A stretch of 64,000 bases of DNA, taken from assembly GCF_963678185.1 (NCBI RefSeq), contig NZ_OY782757.1, forward strand, positions 3,066,001 through 3,130,000. Direction: 5' to 3'. A model generated the notes under the pieces. That model saw nothing but the letters and a program-made list of their open reading frames with translations, was not told where the DNA came from and did not search any database. The stretch comes from an uncultured Tolumonas sp. (GTDB lineage: Bacteria > Pseudomonadota > Gammaproteobacteria > Enterobacterales > Aeromonadaceae). The position numbers and the translations under genes were made by a program. How positions within the stretch are numbered: the stretch's first letter is position 1; every line of letters starts with the position of its first letter. Of this stretch, positions 46,040 to 56,029 are shown in pieces.

Positions 46040-47701
46040 TTAGGCTGCGAGAATATCTTTCAGATCTTGTTCCACGGTTGTGATTGGTTTCAGATCAAAT
46101 GTCTCATTCAGGAAGTTCAGCAGGTTTGGTGTCAGGAAGCCCGGTACAGATGGGCCAACACGAATACCTTTCACACCCAATGACAGCAGAGTCAGCAGGA
46201 TCACGATGGCTTTCTGTTCAAACCAAGACAGCACCAGTGACAATGGCAGGTCGTTCACGCCACATTCAAAGGCATCCGCCAGCGCCAGTGCTAACTGAAT
46301 GGCAGAATAAGCATCGTTACACTGACCCACATCCAACATACGAGGAATGCCGTTGATATCACCGAATTCCAAGTCGTTGAATTTGAATTTACCGCACGCC
46401 AGCGTCAGGATCAGGCTGTCTTGTGGTACGGCTTTCGCCATTTCAGTGTAATAACCACGTTCTTGTTTATCACCGTCACAACCGCCGATCAGGAAGAAGT
46501 GTTTGATGTTGCCAGCTTTCACCTGATCGATCACGGCAGGAGCAGCCGCCATCAGGGCATTACGGGCAAAACCAGTCATGGTGTAATGTGGGATCTCATC
46601 GTATGGGAAACCTTCCAGTGACGCTGCTTTTTCAATCACAGTGCTGAAATCATCACCTTCGATGTGAGTCACACCTGGCCAGCCGACGATGCTACGGGTA
46701 AAGATACGGTCGGTATATTTACCTACGTTCGGGTTGATGATGCAGTTAGAAGTCATCACTACCGCACCAGGGAAGGCTGCGAACTCTTTTTGCTGGTTCT
46801 GCCAGGCAGAGCCATAGTTACCAACTAAATGTGGGTATTTTTTGAAAGCTGGGTAGGCATGCGCTGGCAGCATTTCGCCATGAGTGAATACGTTGATGCC
46901 TTTGCCTTCGGTCTGCTGCAGAATTTTTTCCAAATCATGCAGATCGTGACCAGATACCAGGATCGCTTTACCCGCTACCGGCTTCATGTTCACTTTGGTT
47001 GGCTCTGGATGACCAAAGGTTTCAGTTTCACCTTTATCCAGCATCGCCATAACTTTGAAGTTCATCTGACCAATCTGCATAGCGCAATCAATCAATGGCT
47101 GCATTTCAGTTGGTTCAGTGCCCAGGAAGGCCATGATCTGGTGATATTCAGCACCAACAGCATCATCCTGCTGACCTAAGACGCGCGCATGTTCCATGTA
47201 AGCAGCAGCGCCTTTCAGACCATACAGACACAACAGGCGCAGGCCCAGAATGTCTTCACCAATTTCTTTATGGTTACGATTTACTGCTGCATTTGGAGCC
47301 CAAGTCAGCAATTCTGCTTTGTCAGCAGTCAGGATCAACGCCGCCGGGCCAGTTGCCACTTCCGGAGTTTTGCCAGCTAACAAGCAAGCCGCTTCGTAAC
47401 GCGATTTCAGCGAGTCACGGTTTTGTTGTGCTTCATTGATGAACGCGATGATGCGAACCGCATCGAAATTCACATTGGTCAGCGTAGCGAACAGCGCCTG
47501 ACAAACATAGGCATCAATGGCTTGATCAACAATACCAACAGAGCGGGCTTTTAACGCGTAATCAGAAACGCCCTGTAGCAGATAAATCAGCACGTCTTGC
47601 AGATCGGAGACTTCGGCAGTTTTACCGCACATGCCCATGGTGTAACTGCAGCCTTTAGCTACAGGAGTAGAGATGGTCTGTTCACATTGAATACAAAACA
47701 T
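46040..47701 (-). CDS. hcp: Hybrid cluster protein (hydroxylamine/NO reductase), class II
   Basis: Reduces NO to N2O (and hydroxylamine in vitro) in low-oxygen nitrosative stress. The 553-residue protein starts MFCIQCEQT; Cys3, Cys6, Cys18 and Cys25 give the Cx2Cx11Cx6C spacing of class II (enterobacterial) proteins. Hybrid-cluster region blocks such as [30 protein letters not shown] and [15 protein letters not shown] follow. It is the first gene of the hcp-hcr-nirBDC group and starts after AAGGA. An FNR-like sequence lies just upstream. Confidence 0.97.
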   Translation of the reverse strand: MFCIQCEQTISTPVAKGCSYTMGMCGKTAEVSDLQDVLIYLLQGVSDYALKARSVGIVDQAIDAYVCQALFATLTNVNFDAVRIIAFINEAQQNRDSLKSRYEAACLLAGKTPEVATGPAALILTADKAELLTWAPNAAVNRNHKEIGEDILGLRLLCLYGLKGAAAYMEHARVLGQQDDAVGAEYHQIMAFLGTEPTEMQPLIDCAMQIGQMNFKVMAMLDKGETETFGHPEPTKVNMKPVAGKAILVSGHDLHDLEKILQQTEGKGINVFTHGEMLPAHAYPAFKKYPHLVGNYGSAWQNQQKEFAAFPGAVVMTSNCIINPNVGKYTDRIFTRSIVGWPGVTHIEGDDFSTVIEKAASLEGFPYDEIPHYTMTGFARNALMAAAPAVIDQVKAGNIKHFFLIGGCDGDKQERGYYTEMAKAVPQDSLILTLACGKFKFNDLEFGDINGIPRMLDVGQCNDAYSAIQLALALADAFECGVNDLPLSLVLSWFEQKAIVILLTLLSLGVKGIRVGPSVPGFLTPNLLNFLNETFDLKPITTVEQDLKDILAA

Positions 47702-47735
47702 TAGGACGTTCCTTGATTCGATTACCAGATATTGC

Positions 47736-47749
47736 GTTATCTATATCAA
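47736..47749 (-). promoter_or_regulatory. FNR-like site upstream of hcp
   Basis: On the minus strand TTGATATAGATAAC matches TTGAT-N4-ATCAA at 8 of 10 positions, centred about 41 bases before the hcp start codon. That leaves almost no leader if it acts as a class II activator site, so the promoter position is uncertain. I found no convincing NsrR palindrome. Confidence 0.35.
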
Positions 47750-47815
47750 GGGGCGTGCCAATATTTATTACATTGATTTATAAGGAGTTAATTTCAATTT
47801 GATAACTGCGCAGTT

Positions 47816-47847
47816 AAAAAGACCCGGAGCCAATGCCGGGTCTTTTT
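47816..47847 (-). terminator. Terminator after envC
   Basis: AAAAAGACCCGG and CCGGGTCTTTTT form a perfect 12-bp stem with an 8-base loop, 27 bases past the envC stop, with T runs on both strands. It also insulates the hcp promoter region. Confidence 0.9.
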
Positions 47848-47874
47848 AACTTTTCGAGTCTTTTTGACTAAGCT

Positions 47875-49107
47875 TTATTTGCCAAGTAGCGAAACCGGAT
47901 TAACTGGTTTTCCCGCCTTGCGGATCTCAAAATAAAGCCCGGTCGCGCCCGTGTTACCGCTGTGGCCGACACTGGCGATAACATCACCGGCATTCACCCG
48001 CTGACCCACATGTTTGGTCAGGCTTTGATTATTGCCATATAAACTGAGATAACCGCGGCCGTGATCGATAACTAACACGTTACCAAAACCATCGAGCCAG
48101 TCGGCATAGACCACATCGCCGTTACCAGCGGCTTTGACCGGTGCTCCCTGACCGGCCTGAATAAGCAGCCCCTTCCAAGCCACTTCACCGGTGCGGTTTT
48201 CCCCGAATTTACGGATCACGGCGCCACGTAAAGGCCAGCTCATCCGGCCGGATTTCCCTAAGCCTTGCAAATCTGTTTTCGCCAACCGGGCGGCTTCTTT
48301 GCGTGCCGCTGCTTCCTGCGATTTACCGGCTTGTTTGGCTTTTTCACGCGCTAAGGCTAGGGCTTCCTGCTTTTTACGGGCACGTTCGGCTTCCAACTGT
48401 TTGCGCTGTTCTTCGATTTTCTGCAACATGGCTTTTTCTGCTAATTGCAGTTTATCCAATTGCTGCTGATCGGAATGTAATGAACTGTTCAGCTCTTTAG
48501 CGGTCATCTCGCGCTGTTGCTGTTTTTGCTGCAAAGTCAGTTGATCTTGGCGCTGGTTATCAATTAAGCCGCGCAATTCCTGACTGCTTTCATTGGTTTC
48601 CTGTTTATTGCGTAACAACTCAGCTTTGGTGGCATCCAGTCGCTTTAAGATCTTCAGGCGTGCCTGATTCATATAACCGTAATAGGCGAGGGTGCGATCA
48701 ACGGCTGCCGGATCTTGCTGATTCAGCAACAACTTCATGTAATCGTGCTGGCCCATGCGATAGGCTTCATCAAACTGTTCGGCAAGCAATCGTTGCTGCT
48801 GATTAGATTCTGCTTCCAGCTTGGCGCGCTGAGCCTCTAAGCGTTGCAGTTTACTGCGTACTTTACCGAGCTGACTTTGCGAGGTCTGTAGCTTCTGATT
48901 AGCAGCTGCAATAGCATCTTCATCGGCTTTGAGTTGTTGTTGCAGCGATGCCAGATCTTTTTTCTGAACCTGAATAGCTTGCTGTTTTTGCTGGATTTGT
49001 TCCCGCACGCTGGAGAGCGACGAGTTGACGTTTTTTGACTCTTCCGCCTGTATGACGGCGCTAAAAAAAAACGCGCCGACCAACAGGCCGACGCGATTGT
49101 ATTTCAT
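47875..49107 (-). CDS. envC: EnvC, murein hydrolase activator
   Basis: Periplasmic divisome-associated activator of the AmiA/AmiB amidases. About 410 residues. A signal peptide (MKYNRVGLLVGAFFFSAVIQA) is followed by a long coiled coil (about 35-270) and a C-terminal LytM domain (WPLRGAVIRKFG, DGFGNVLVIDHGRGYLSLYG). The zinc ligands of active M23 peptidases are replaced (WKGLLIQAG and TGLYFEIRKAG in place of the His motifs), as expected for EnvC. The ATG at 49107 fits the signal peptide; one at 49131 adds MWAEQLFP. It directly follows gpmI. Confidence 0.93.
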   Translation of the reverse strand: MKYNRVGLLVGAFFFSAVIQAEESKNVNSSLSSVREQIQQKQQAIQVQKKDLASLQQQLKADEDAIAAANQKLQTSQSQLGKVRSKLQRLEAQRAKLEAESNQQQRLLAEQFDEAYRMGQHDYMKLLLNQQDPAAVDRTLAYYGYMNQARLKILKRLDATKAELLRNKQETNESSQELRGLIDNQRQDQLTLQQKQQQREMTAKELNSSLHSDQQQLDKLQLAEKAMLQKIEEQRKQLEAERARKKQEALALAREKAKQAGKSQEAAARKEAARLAKTDLQGLGKSGRMSWPLRGAVIRKFGENRTGEVAWKGLLIQAGQGAPVKAAGNGDVVYADWLDGFGNVLVIDHGRGYLSLYGNNQSLTKHVGQRVNAGDVIASVGHSGNTGATGLYFEIRKAGKPVNPVSLLGK

Positions 49108-49140
49108 AGGAAACAACTGCTCTGCCCACATGGGCGAGAA

Positions 49141-50679
49141 TTATTTCAGAACCATCAGAGGCTTACCAGTCATTTCGGCTGGAACTTCCATACCCATCAG
49201 GGTCAGCATGGTTGGCGCCAGATCAGACAGTTTACCGTTTTCCAATGCAGTCGCTTCACGACCTACATAGATCAATGGAACCGGCAGGCTGGTGTGTGCA
49301 GTGTGCGCCTGACCCGTTTCTTCATTGGTCATCTGTTCAGCGTTACCGTGGTCGGCAGTGATCAGACATTCGCCACCCACTTCCTGCAGCGCGGCAACGA
49401 CTTTACCGATCGAGTCATCAACCGCTTCACAGGCTTTAACGGCCGCAGCGAAGTCACCGGTGTGACCAACCATGTCGCCGTTCGGGTAGTTACAAACGAT
49501 CACGTCATATTTACCGCTCTTGATCGCAGCAACCAGTTTGTCAGTCAGCTCGCCTGAGCTCATTTCTGGCTGCAGATCGTAGGTAGCTACTTTCGGGCTG
49601 GCGATCAGTTCACGATCTTCACCTGGGAAGCATTGTTCTTCGCCACCGTTGAAGAAGAAAGTCACGTGTGCATATTTTTCAGTTTCAGAAATACGCAGCT
49701 GAGTTTTGTCATGTTTAGCCAACCATTCGCCCAGAGTATTGGTCAGCGCTGTTGGCGGATAAGCACAAGAGGTTTTGATGTCAGCGGCATATTCAGTCAG
49801 CATGACAAAATCAGCCAGTTTAGGCTGTTTGTTACGAACAAAGCCGTCGAAACCTTCACCAACAAAAGTACGGGTAATTTCACGCGCACGGTCAGCACGG
49901 AAGTTCATGAATACCAGCACGTCGCCATCATTCAATGGTGCAGCTTCAGTACCGATCACGCTGGCTTTAACGAATTCATCGTTTTCACCACGTGCATAAG
50001 CTGCAGCCAGTGCTGCAGTTGCATCAGCGTAAGGCGCAAATTCTGATTTGCCTTCACACAGCAGGTCGTAAGCTTCCTGAACGCGATCCCAACGGTTGTC
50101 GCGGTCCATGGCGTAGTAACGGCCAACCATAGAGGCGATACGACCTTTACCCAATTTCTTGAATGCAGCATCGAATTTTTCGATAGATTCTTGTGCTGAA
50201 CGAGGCGCTACGTCACGACCATCCAGGAAGGCGTGGAAATACAGCTGGTCAGCACCGCGCTGAGCAGCCAGTTCCAGCATACCGATGATGTGGTCTTCAT
50301 GGCTGTGTACGCCACCTGGCGACATCAGACCCATTACATGAACTGCTTTGCCAGTGCTAACAGCAGCATCAACGGCTTTACACAGGGCGTCGTTTTTGAA
50401 GAAATCGCCATCGCGGATCTCTTTAGTCACACGAGTCAGTTCCTGATAAACCACACGGCCAGCACCGATGTTAACGTGACCTACTTCAGAGTTACCCATC
50501 TGGCCGTCTGGCAGACCTACGTCCATACCTGAACCAGAGATCAGGGTGTTGGCGTATTTAGCGCACAGAGCATTCAGATTCGGTGTGTTAGCGGCGGCAA
50601 CGGCGTTACCTTCTTTCTTCTCGCTGTAACCCCAACCATCCATGATGATCAGTGCCAGTGGCTTTTTAGCTGTAGACAT
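49141..50679 (-). CDS. gpmI: Cofactor-independent phosphoglycerate mutase
   Basis: Mn-dependent interconversion of 3- and 2-phosphoglycerate in glycolysis. The 512-residue length is normal. The alkaline-phosphatase-like metal site includes [11 protein letters not shown] and the phosphoserine in [24 protein letters not shown]-like, [28 protein letters not shown] and [11 protein letters not shown] supply the other ligands. It is followed by envC, the same order as gpmI-envC in E. coli, and is divergent from yibN. Confidence 0.97.
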   Translation of the reverse strand: MSTAKKPLALIIMDGWGYSEKKEGNAVAAANTPNLNALCAKYANTLISGSGMDVGLPDGQMGNSEVGHVNIGAGRVVYQELTRVTKEIRDGDFFKNDALCKAVDAAVSTGKAVHVMGLMSPGGVHSHEDHIIGMLELAAQRGADQLYFHAFLDGRDVAPRSAQESIEKFDAAFKKLGKGRIASMVGRYYAMDRDNRWDRVQEAYDLLCEGKSEFAPYADATAALAAAYARGENDEFVKASVIGTEAAPLNDGDVLVFMNFRADRAREITRTFVGEGFDGFVRNKQPKLADFVMLTEYAADIKTSCAYPPTALTNTLGEWLAKHDKTQLRISETEKYAHVTFFFNGGEEQCFPGEDRELIASPKVATYDLQPEMSSGELTDKLVAAIKSGKYDVIVCNYPNGDMVGHTGDFAAAVKACEAVDDSIGKVVAALQEVGGECLITADHGNAEQMTNEETGQAHTAHTSLPVPLIYVGREATALENGKLSDLAPTMLTLMGMEVPAEMTGKPLMVLK

Positions 50680-50882
50680 TGTGTGTGGCCTCTTTATTTG
50701 GATTTTACGAAAACAAGTTCGACTGCTGTCAATTCTACAATATCTGCTGCATTAGTCACCTTTTCACCTCGTTTCGTTACACATTTCACGGAAGGAATTT
50801 TCATTGCAGGGCGAATACTGTAAATCTGCTGATTCACATGTAATACTGTCCGGATTATTTTCAGTGTTGTTGGGAAAAAAGA

Positions 50883-51314
50883 ATGCAGGAATACATCGAT
50901 TTTGCAATACGTCACGAAATGCTGGTTCTGGCCTGGGTTGGTCTGGCTACCGCGATTGTGGCGACCGCAGTAAAAGCTGCTTTTTCACCGGTAAAACAAA
51001 TAGATCATCAAGCAGCCGTCACCTTGATTAATCGTCAGGATGCATTGGTTATCGATGTACGTGCACAAGATGAATTTGCACGTGGCCACATCACTAATTC
51101 TCATCATATTCCACTGGCGCAAATCGAACAGGGTAATACCACTGAAATTGACAAGCATAAAGAGAAGCCAGTGATCGTAGTTTGTGAAACGGGTGCTCGT
51201 GCGGAAACAGCGGCCAGTAAGCTGGTTAAAGCTGGCTTTAAGCAGGTTTACCTGTTGCGTGGTGGTTTAACTCAATGGCGTGCCGGTAATTTACCCGTCA
51301 CGAAAAAGCGCTAA
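50883..51314 (+). CDS. yibN: YibN-type membrane-anchored rhodanese
   Basis: A 143-residue protein with an N-terminal membrane segment (about 12-30, MLVLAWVGLATAIVATAVKA). A rhodanese domain follows (about 40-138: VIDVRAQDEFARGHITNSHHIP). The active-site Cys lies in VVCETGARAETAA. The E. coli order yibN-grxC-secB is shortened here: no grxC lies between it and secB, 49 bases away. The physiological thiosulfate or thiol substrate is unknown. The 203-base gap to gpmI must hold both promoters; I could not place them. Confidence 0.9.
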   Translation: MQEYIDFAIRHEMLVLAWVGLATAIVATAVKAAFSPVKQIDHQAAVTLINRQDALVIDVRAQDEFARGHITNSHHIPLAQIEQGNTTEIDKHKEKPVIVVCETGARAETAASKLVKAGFKQVYLLRGGLTQWRAGNLPVTKKR

Positions 51315-51363
51315 TTAATTTTGCATTAACAGCCGTCAGGCAATACTAATAAAGGGCATTAAA

Positions 51364-51840
51364 ATGACAGAAGCAGTAAATAACACCGCAGCAGAACCAG
51401 AATTTCAGATCCAACGCATTTATGTAAAAGATGTTTCTTTTGAAGCACCGAATACACCTGTTGTCTTCCAGAAAGAGTGGCAGCCAGAAGTGAAACTGGA
51501 TATGGACACGCAAACTCAGGTGCTGGGTCAGGATGTGTACGAAGTCGCACTGACGTTGACCGTGACTTGTAAACTGGGCGAAGAAACCGCGTTCCTGTGT
51601 GAAGTGAAACAAGCGGGTATATTTACTGCCTCTAATCTGGATGCTCAGAGCCTGGCACATTGCCTGGGCGCATTCTGCCCGAACATTCTGTTCCCTTATG
51701 CACGTGAAACGATTGCCAGCTTGGTCAGCCGCGGTTCATTCCCACAATTGAACCTGGCGCCAGTTAACTTTGATGCACTGTTTGCTTCACATATTGCGCA
51801 ACTGGAAGCAGAACAAGCACCTGTTGGCGCAGTACAGTAA
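51364..51840 (+). CDS. secB: SecB protein export chaperone
   Basis: Cytosolic tetrameric chaperone that keeps precursors unfolded and delivers them to SecA. It has 158 residues. Family blocks are [46 protein letters not shown]-type strands, [36 protein letters not shown] in the core, and an acidic/polar C-terminus. AAGGG precedes the ATG. Its stop shares a base with the gpsA start. Confidence 0.96.
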   Translation: MTEAVNNTAAEPEFQIQRIYVKDVSFEAPNTPVVFQKEWQPEVKLDMDTQTQVLGQDVYEVALTLTVTCKLGEETAFLCEVKQAGIFTASNLDAQSLAHCLGAFCPNILFPYARETIASLVSRGSFPQLNLAPVNFDALFASHIAQLEAEQAPVGAVQ

Positions 51841-52844
51841 TGGATTCATCCGCAGTACTGAGTGTTTTGGGGGCGGGGTCTTACGGCACCGCCCTTGCCA
51901 TTTCTCTGGCCCGCAAAGGCCAGCCGGTATTGTTGTGGGGGCATGATCCGCAGCAGGTTGCCCGTTTACAGCAAGATCGCTGTAATCAGGAGTTTCTGCC
52001 GGATGTGCCGTTTCCTGATTCATTACAGCTGACCGATGATCTGGCGTATGCCGTTTCCGCCAGCCGTGATTTGCTGGTAGTGGTGCCCAGCCATGTGTTT
52101 GGTGACGTATTGCAGCGGATCAAACCTTTCCTGCGTGAAGATACCCGCGTTGCCTGGGCGACTAAAGGTCTTGAGCCGGAACATGGTCGTCTGTTGGGGG
52201 AAGTGGCACAAGAGATCTTAGGTGCGCAGATCCCGCTGGCTGTCTTATCGGGGCCAACTTTTGCCCGTGAATTGGCCGCAGGCATGCCGACCGCTATCGC
52301 GGTGGCAGGAACGAATGACCAGTTTACCGCTGAAATGTCAGCACTGATGCATTGTGGTAAATCATTCCGTGTGTATTCCAATCCGGATTTCATTGGTCTG
52401 CAAATTGGCGGCGCGGTAAAAAACGTGATCGCAATTGGTGCCGGTTTGTCGGATGGTTTAGGTTTTGGTGCGAATGCCAGAACAGCCTTGATCACCCGAG
52501 GTTTGGCGGAGCTGCAACGGCTAGGCTTATCGCTTGGCGCGGATGCCAAGACCTTTATGGGCATGGCAGGATTAGGCGATCTGGTGCTGACTTGCACTGA
52601 TAATCAATCACGTAACCGTCGGTTTGGTCTGGCGTTAGGGCAGGGTAAAACGGTGGAACAAGCCATGACTGAAATCGGTCAGGTAGTTGAAGGTTATCGT
52701 AATACCAAAGAGGTTCATGTTCTGGCTGCCCGACAGGGGGTAGAAATGCCGATTTGTGAGCAGATTTATCAGATCTTGTATCAGGGTAAATCAGCGAAAG
52801 ATGCCGCATTAACACTACTGAGCCGGGATCAGAAGGGCGAATAG
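51840..52844 (+). CDS. gpsA: Glycerol-3-phosphate dehydrogenase [NAD(P)+]
   Basis: Biosynthetic enzyme that reduces dihydroxyacetone phosphate to sn-glycerol 3-phosphate for phospholipid synthesis. The 334-residue protein starts with the Rossmann loop [19 protein letters not shown]. It has the family blocks [35 protein letters not shown] with the catalytic Lys, and [12 protein letters not shown]. It overlaps secB by one base and has no clear ribosome site, so it is coupled to secB. The cysE that often follows in enterobacteria is absent. Confidence 0.97.
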   Translation: MDSSAVLSVLGAGSYGTALAISLARKGQPVLLWGHDPQQVARLQQDRCNQEFLPDVPFPDSLQLTDDLAYAVSASRDLLVVVPSHVFGDVLQRIKPFLREDTRVAWATKGLEPEHGRLLGEVAQEILGAQIPLAVLSGPTFARELAAGMPTAIAVAGTNDQFTAEMSALMHCGKSFRVYSNPDFIGLQIGGAVKNVIAIGAGLSDGLGFGANARTALITRGLAELQRLGLSLGADAKTFMGMAGLGDLVLTCTDNQSRNRRFGLALGQGKTVEQAMTEIGQVVEGYRNTKEVHVLAARQGVEMPICEQIYQILYQGKSAKDAALTLLSRDQKGE

Positions 52845-52864
52845 TTAGTGATATCCGTATAAAA

Positions 52865-52890
52865 ACAACGCCAGCTTCTGCTGGCGTTGT
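52865..52890. terminator. Bidirectional terminator between gpsA and nfuA
   Basis: ACAACGCCAGC and GCTGGCGTTGT form a perfect 11-bp stem with a 4-base loop between convergent genes. The minus-strand side is followed by TTTT. Confidence 0.85.
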
Positions 52891-52914
52891 TATATGCAAA
52901 ATTACATGCAGTAA

Positions 52915-53493
52915 TCAATAGAACGAGTGTTCACCGCGGGCATGTTCTGTCGCATCTTTCGCGCCAGTCAGTTCGCCAGGGAAACGTTCCAGCAGCTGCT
53001 TCTCAATCCCTTCTTTCAGCGTCACATCGACCATTGAACAACCATTACAGCCACCACCAAATTGTAAAATGGCAATGCCGTCGTCAGTGATTTCGGTCAG
53101 TGTCACTTTACCACCATGGGCGGCAAGAGACGGGTTCACTTCCGACTGCAAAACGTATTCAACACGATCAGCCAGTGGCGCATCATCAGGCACTTTACGC
53201 ATTTTAGCGTTCGGTGCTTTCAGTGTTAGTTGCGAGCCCATCTGGTCACTGATGAAATCGATGACCGCATCAACCAGAAACGGTGCACTATTAGGGTCAA
53301 TGATGGCGTCAAAGCCACTCAATGGTAAGCGAGTATCTTCTGACTCCACGGCATCTGGAGGACAGTAAGAGACGCCACATTCCGCATTGGGGGTGCCCGG
53401 ATTCATAACAAATACACGGATATTGGTGTTTTCCGTCTGCTTTTCCAGCAGCTTGCGGAAATGAGCCTGAGCGCTTTCGGTGATTGTGATCAT
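52915..53493 (-). CDS. nfuA: NfuA, Fe-S cluster carrier
   Basis: Delivers [4Fe-4S] clusters to apo-proteins, including lipoyl synthase and aconitase. The 192-residue protein has a degenerate A-type N-terminal domain ([33 protein letters not shown]). The C-terminal Nfu domain has the cluster ligands in [25 protein letters not shown] at 53493 is chosen as start: AGAGG is 6 bases upstream of it, while it abuts the other ATG at 53499. gntX lies just upstream, as in E. coli. Confidence 0.96.
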   Translation of the reverse strand: MITITESAQAHFRKLLEKQTENTNIRVFVMNPGTPNAECGVSYCPPDAVESEDTRLPLSGFDAIIDPNSAPFLVDAVIDFISDQMGSQLTLKAPNAKMRKVPDDAPLADRVEYVLQSEVNPSLAAHGGKVTLTEITDDGIAILQFGGGCNGCSMVDVTLKEGIEKQLLERFPGELTGAKDATEHARGEHSFY

Positions 53494-53563
53494 CGCCATC
53501 CTCTAATCCTGACTAAATAACTAAGGTATTATAATACGCCGCAAAATGTATATGACACAATAC

Positions 53564-54274
53564 TTATTCACCGCGTAGTTGCGTCCGACAAATTGCCCAG
53601 ACATCGACACGTTGGCAGCCGCTTTCTTTCAAAAGTCGTACCAGTGCTGTGACGGTAACACCCGTGGTCACCACATCATCCAGCACAGCCACATGCCGAT
53701 AGGTATGTGGTTTGATAATAAAGGCATTATTCAGATTTGTCTGTCGTAATTCGCGAGAAAGGCCCGCTTGTACTTTGGTGGCGCGAGTTCGAGCTAATAA
53801 ACGGTTATTGCAGGGAATATTAAGTTGCTGCGTGATAGGGCGTGCGATCTCCTGCGCCTGATTGTAACCGCGAGACCATTGACGCTGCCAATGTAGCGGT
53901 ACTGGCAGGATCACTTCGGGTTTTGGTTCCTCTGCCGGATAGAGTTCTGCCAGCATTTTGCCAAATAAAGCCGCTGGTAATGGTTTATGTTGATATTTCA
54001 GCTGGTGGATAAGCCCGGTTAAGGGGAATTCAAAGTCCGCGAGAATATGCAAAAAATCCCATTCGGGTGGTTGTAACAAGCAATGACCACAGATGTCATT
54101 GTCGCCAGCCAGCGGTGTGCCACACAAACGACAGTGATGATCGAGCAAGGGCAACTCTTCGGCACAATAGTGACAAAGTAATGGCTGTGTAGTGGGTTGA
54201 CGACAAAACAGACAAATACCATATCCGGCAATATGGATATGTGTGGAGATGACTCGTCGAAGGGTAGTGAGCAT
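53564..54274 (-). CDS. gntX: ComF/GntX family phosphoribosyltransferase-like protein
   Basis: A 236-residue protein. Cys pairs CLFC, CHYC, CRLCG and CGHC in residues about 20-70 form zinc-finger motifs. A PRTase-like domain follows with VAVLDDVVTTGVTVTALVRLL, the phosphoribosyl-pyrophosphate loop. Homologues are ComF (DNA uptake in naturally transformable bacteria) and E. coli GntX. The link to nfuA and bioH matches the E. coli gntX locus, except that amtB is placed between. No other competence gene is nearby. The start has no clear ribosome site. Confidence 0.88.
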   Translation of the reverse strand: MLTTLRRVISTHIHIAGYGICLFCRQPTTQPLLCHYCAEELPLLDHHCRLCGTPLAGDNDICGHCLLQPPEWDFLHILADFEFPLTGLIHQLKYQHKPLPAALFGKMLAELYPAEEPKPEVILPVPLHWQRQWSRGYNQAQEIARPITQQLNIPCNNRLLARTRATKVQAGLSRELRQTNLNNAFIIKPHTYRHVAVLDDVVTTGVTVTALVRLLKESGCQRVDVWAICRTQLRGE

Positions 54275-54313
54275 GCATGATAAAACAATGAGAAATGAAT
54301 TAATTACTGTAAT

Positions 54314-54337
54314 AAAAAGGGCGCCCTGAGGCGCCCT
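54314..54337 (-). terminator. Terminator after amtB
   Basis: AGGGCGCC and GGCGCCCT form a perfect 8-bp stem with a 4-base loop, followed on the minus strand by TTTTT, 18 bases past the amtB stop. Confidence 0.85.
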
Positions 54338-54355
54338 GATAGATTTGCAATCGTC

Positions 54356-55855
54356 TTAGTTATTGTAAGCACGTTCGCCATGAGAAGTCAGATCCAGACC
54401 TTCGCGTTCTGCTTCCACTGGAACACGCAGACCAACCAGTTTATCGATGAGGAAGTAACCCACGATAGACACCAGACCAGACCAAACTACAGTAGTGATA
54501 ACACCAATCGCCTGAATTTTAACTTGTGCAGCGATAGAGTAATCAGGAGTCACTGCGTTTGCGACGTAATCCCAAACCCCTGTGCCACCCAGATCCGGAG
54601 AGGCAAATACACCGGTCAGGATCGCACCCAACATACCGCCGATACCGTGTACACCGAATACGTCCAGTGAGTCGTCAACGTTCAGCATGCGTTTCAGACC
54701 GTGTACGCCCCACAGGCAAACTACACCAGCCAGACCGCCGATCACGATACCACCCATTGCACCAACGAAACCCGCTGCTGGAGTGATGGCAACCAGACCT
54801 GCTACCGCACCGGAAGCTGCGCCCAGCATAGAAGGTTTACCTTTCAGTGCCCATTCAGCAAAAGTCCAGGTCAGTGTTGCTGCCGCAGTTGCCGCCCAGG
54901 TATTCAGGAATGCCAGTGCTGCAGTACCGTTCGCTTCTAACGCAGAACCCGCGTTGAAACCAAACCAGCCAAACCACAGTAAGCTTGCGCCGATCATGAC
55001 CATAGTCAGGCTGTGTGGTGCCATAGACTCACGACCAAAACCAACACGTTTACCCAGGAAGTAAGCACCCACCAAACCTGCTACCGCAGCGTTGATATGA
55101 ACTACAGTACCACCTGCGAAGTCCAGAGCGCCGTGTTGGAACAACCAACCCGCAGTTTCACCAGCTTTAGTCGCTGCATCAGCATCAGTATAGGCATCAG
55201 GACCCGCCCAGTACCACACCATGTGTGCCATTGGGATATAAGACAGCGTAAACCAGAACACCATAAACAACAGTACAGCAGAGAAACGGATACGTTCAGC
55301 GAAAGCACCCAAAATCAAGCAGCAAGTGATGGCAGCGAAAGCACCTTGGAAGGCTACATAAGCAAATTCTGAAATGCCGATGCCTTTGTTAAAGCTGGCA
55401 GCAATAGAATCAGTCGTTATACCTTTAAGGAATGCTTTACTGAGTGTACCGAAGAAGGCGTTACCTTCAGTAAAGGCCAAGCTATAACCGTAGGTTACCC
55501 ACAGAATAGTTGCCAGACTGAATACCACTAACACCTGGATCAGGATGGACAGCATATTTTTGCTGCGCACCAAGCCACCGTAGAACAAAGCGATCCCTGG
55601 TACTGACATCAAAATAACAAACGCAGAACAAACCATCAGCCATGCGTTATCGCCTTTATTTACAGTGTCAACAACAGGTGCTGCAGCTGCCGCCGCTGGG
55701 GCTGCTACCGCAGCAGGAGCTGCTGTTGCTGCTGCAGCCGGAGCTGCAGTTGTAGTTACTGATGTCGACGCAGCAGGTGCAGCATCTTCACTCCATGCTG
55801 GTGTTGCCAGCCCGAAAGCTCCCACCAGCGCCAAGATTGCAAACAATCGTTTCAT
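54356..55855 (-). CDS. amtB: Ammonium transporter AmtB
   Basis: Inner-membrane Amt/Rh channel for ammonium. The 499-residue protein has a signal peptide (MKRLFAILALVGAFGLATPAWS), an unusually long Ala/Pro/Thr-rich periplasmic extension (about 24-62), and eleven membrane segments. Family blocks include VPGIALFYGGLVRSKN, FAYVAFQGAFAAITCCLI, HINAAVAGLVGAYFLGKR, WFGWFGFNAGSALEANGTAALAFLNTW in part, and FGVHGIGGMLGAILTGVF with the pore His. No glnK lies beside it, unlike most amtB loci. It has a good sigma-54 promoter and NtrC-like sites upstream and its own terminator. Confidence 0.96.
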   Translation of the reverse strand: MKRLFAILALVGAFGLATPAWSEDAAPAASTSVTTTAAPAAAATAAPAAVAAPAAAAAAPVVDTVNKGDNAWLMVCSAFVILMSVPGIALFYGGLVRSKNMLSILIQVLVVFSLATILWVTYGYSLAFTEGNAFFGTLSKAFLKGITTDSIAASFNKGIGISEFAYVAFQGAFAAITCCLILGAFAERIRFSAVLLFMVFWFTLSYIPMAHMVWYWAGPDAYTDADAATKAGETAGWLFQHGALDFAGGTVVHINAAVAGLVGAYFLGKRVGFGRESMAPHSLTMVMIGASLLWFGWFGFNAGSALEANGTAALAFLNTWAATAAATLTWTFAEWALKGKPSMLGAASGAVAGLVAITPAAGFVGAMGGIVIGGLAGVVCLWGVHGLKRMLNVDDSLDVFGVHGIGGMLGAILTGVFASPDLGGTGVWDYVANAVTPDYSIAAQVKIQAIGVITTVVWSGLVSIVGYFLIDKLVGLRVPVEAEREGLDLTSHGERAYNN

Positions 55856-55954
55856 TGTAGATATCTCCCTGATAATACCGTGTCCTGATCTCGACAGACG
55901 GAGGTCTGAGAACTCGTTGGTCGGACTAGTATGTCGCTAACCTGATACTTATAT

Positions 55955-55970
55955 CGCAGGAATTATGCCA
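55955..55970 (-). promoter_or_regulatory. Sigma-54 promoter of amtB
   Basis: On the minus strand TGGCATAATTCCTGCG has the invariant GG and GC with the required 12-base register and matches most of TGGCAC-N5-TTGC. Transcription would start near 55944, giving an 89-base leader to amtB. Confidence 0.75.
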
Positions 55971-56029
55971 ACCTGGATCATATATAAAATGGCTCAAAAA
56001 TAGGGTTCTTGCCTGTATTAAGAGCAAAA

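Noticed and set aside
47875-49107. Active M23 zinc peptidase
   Set aside because: The LytM domain lacks the metal-binding His residues, so it is an EnvC-type activator rather than a peptidase.
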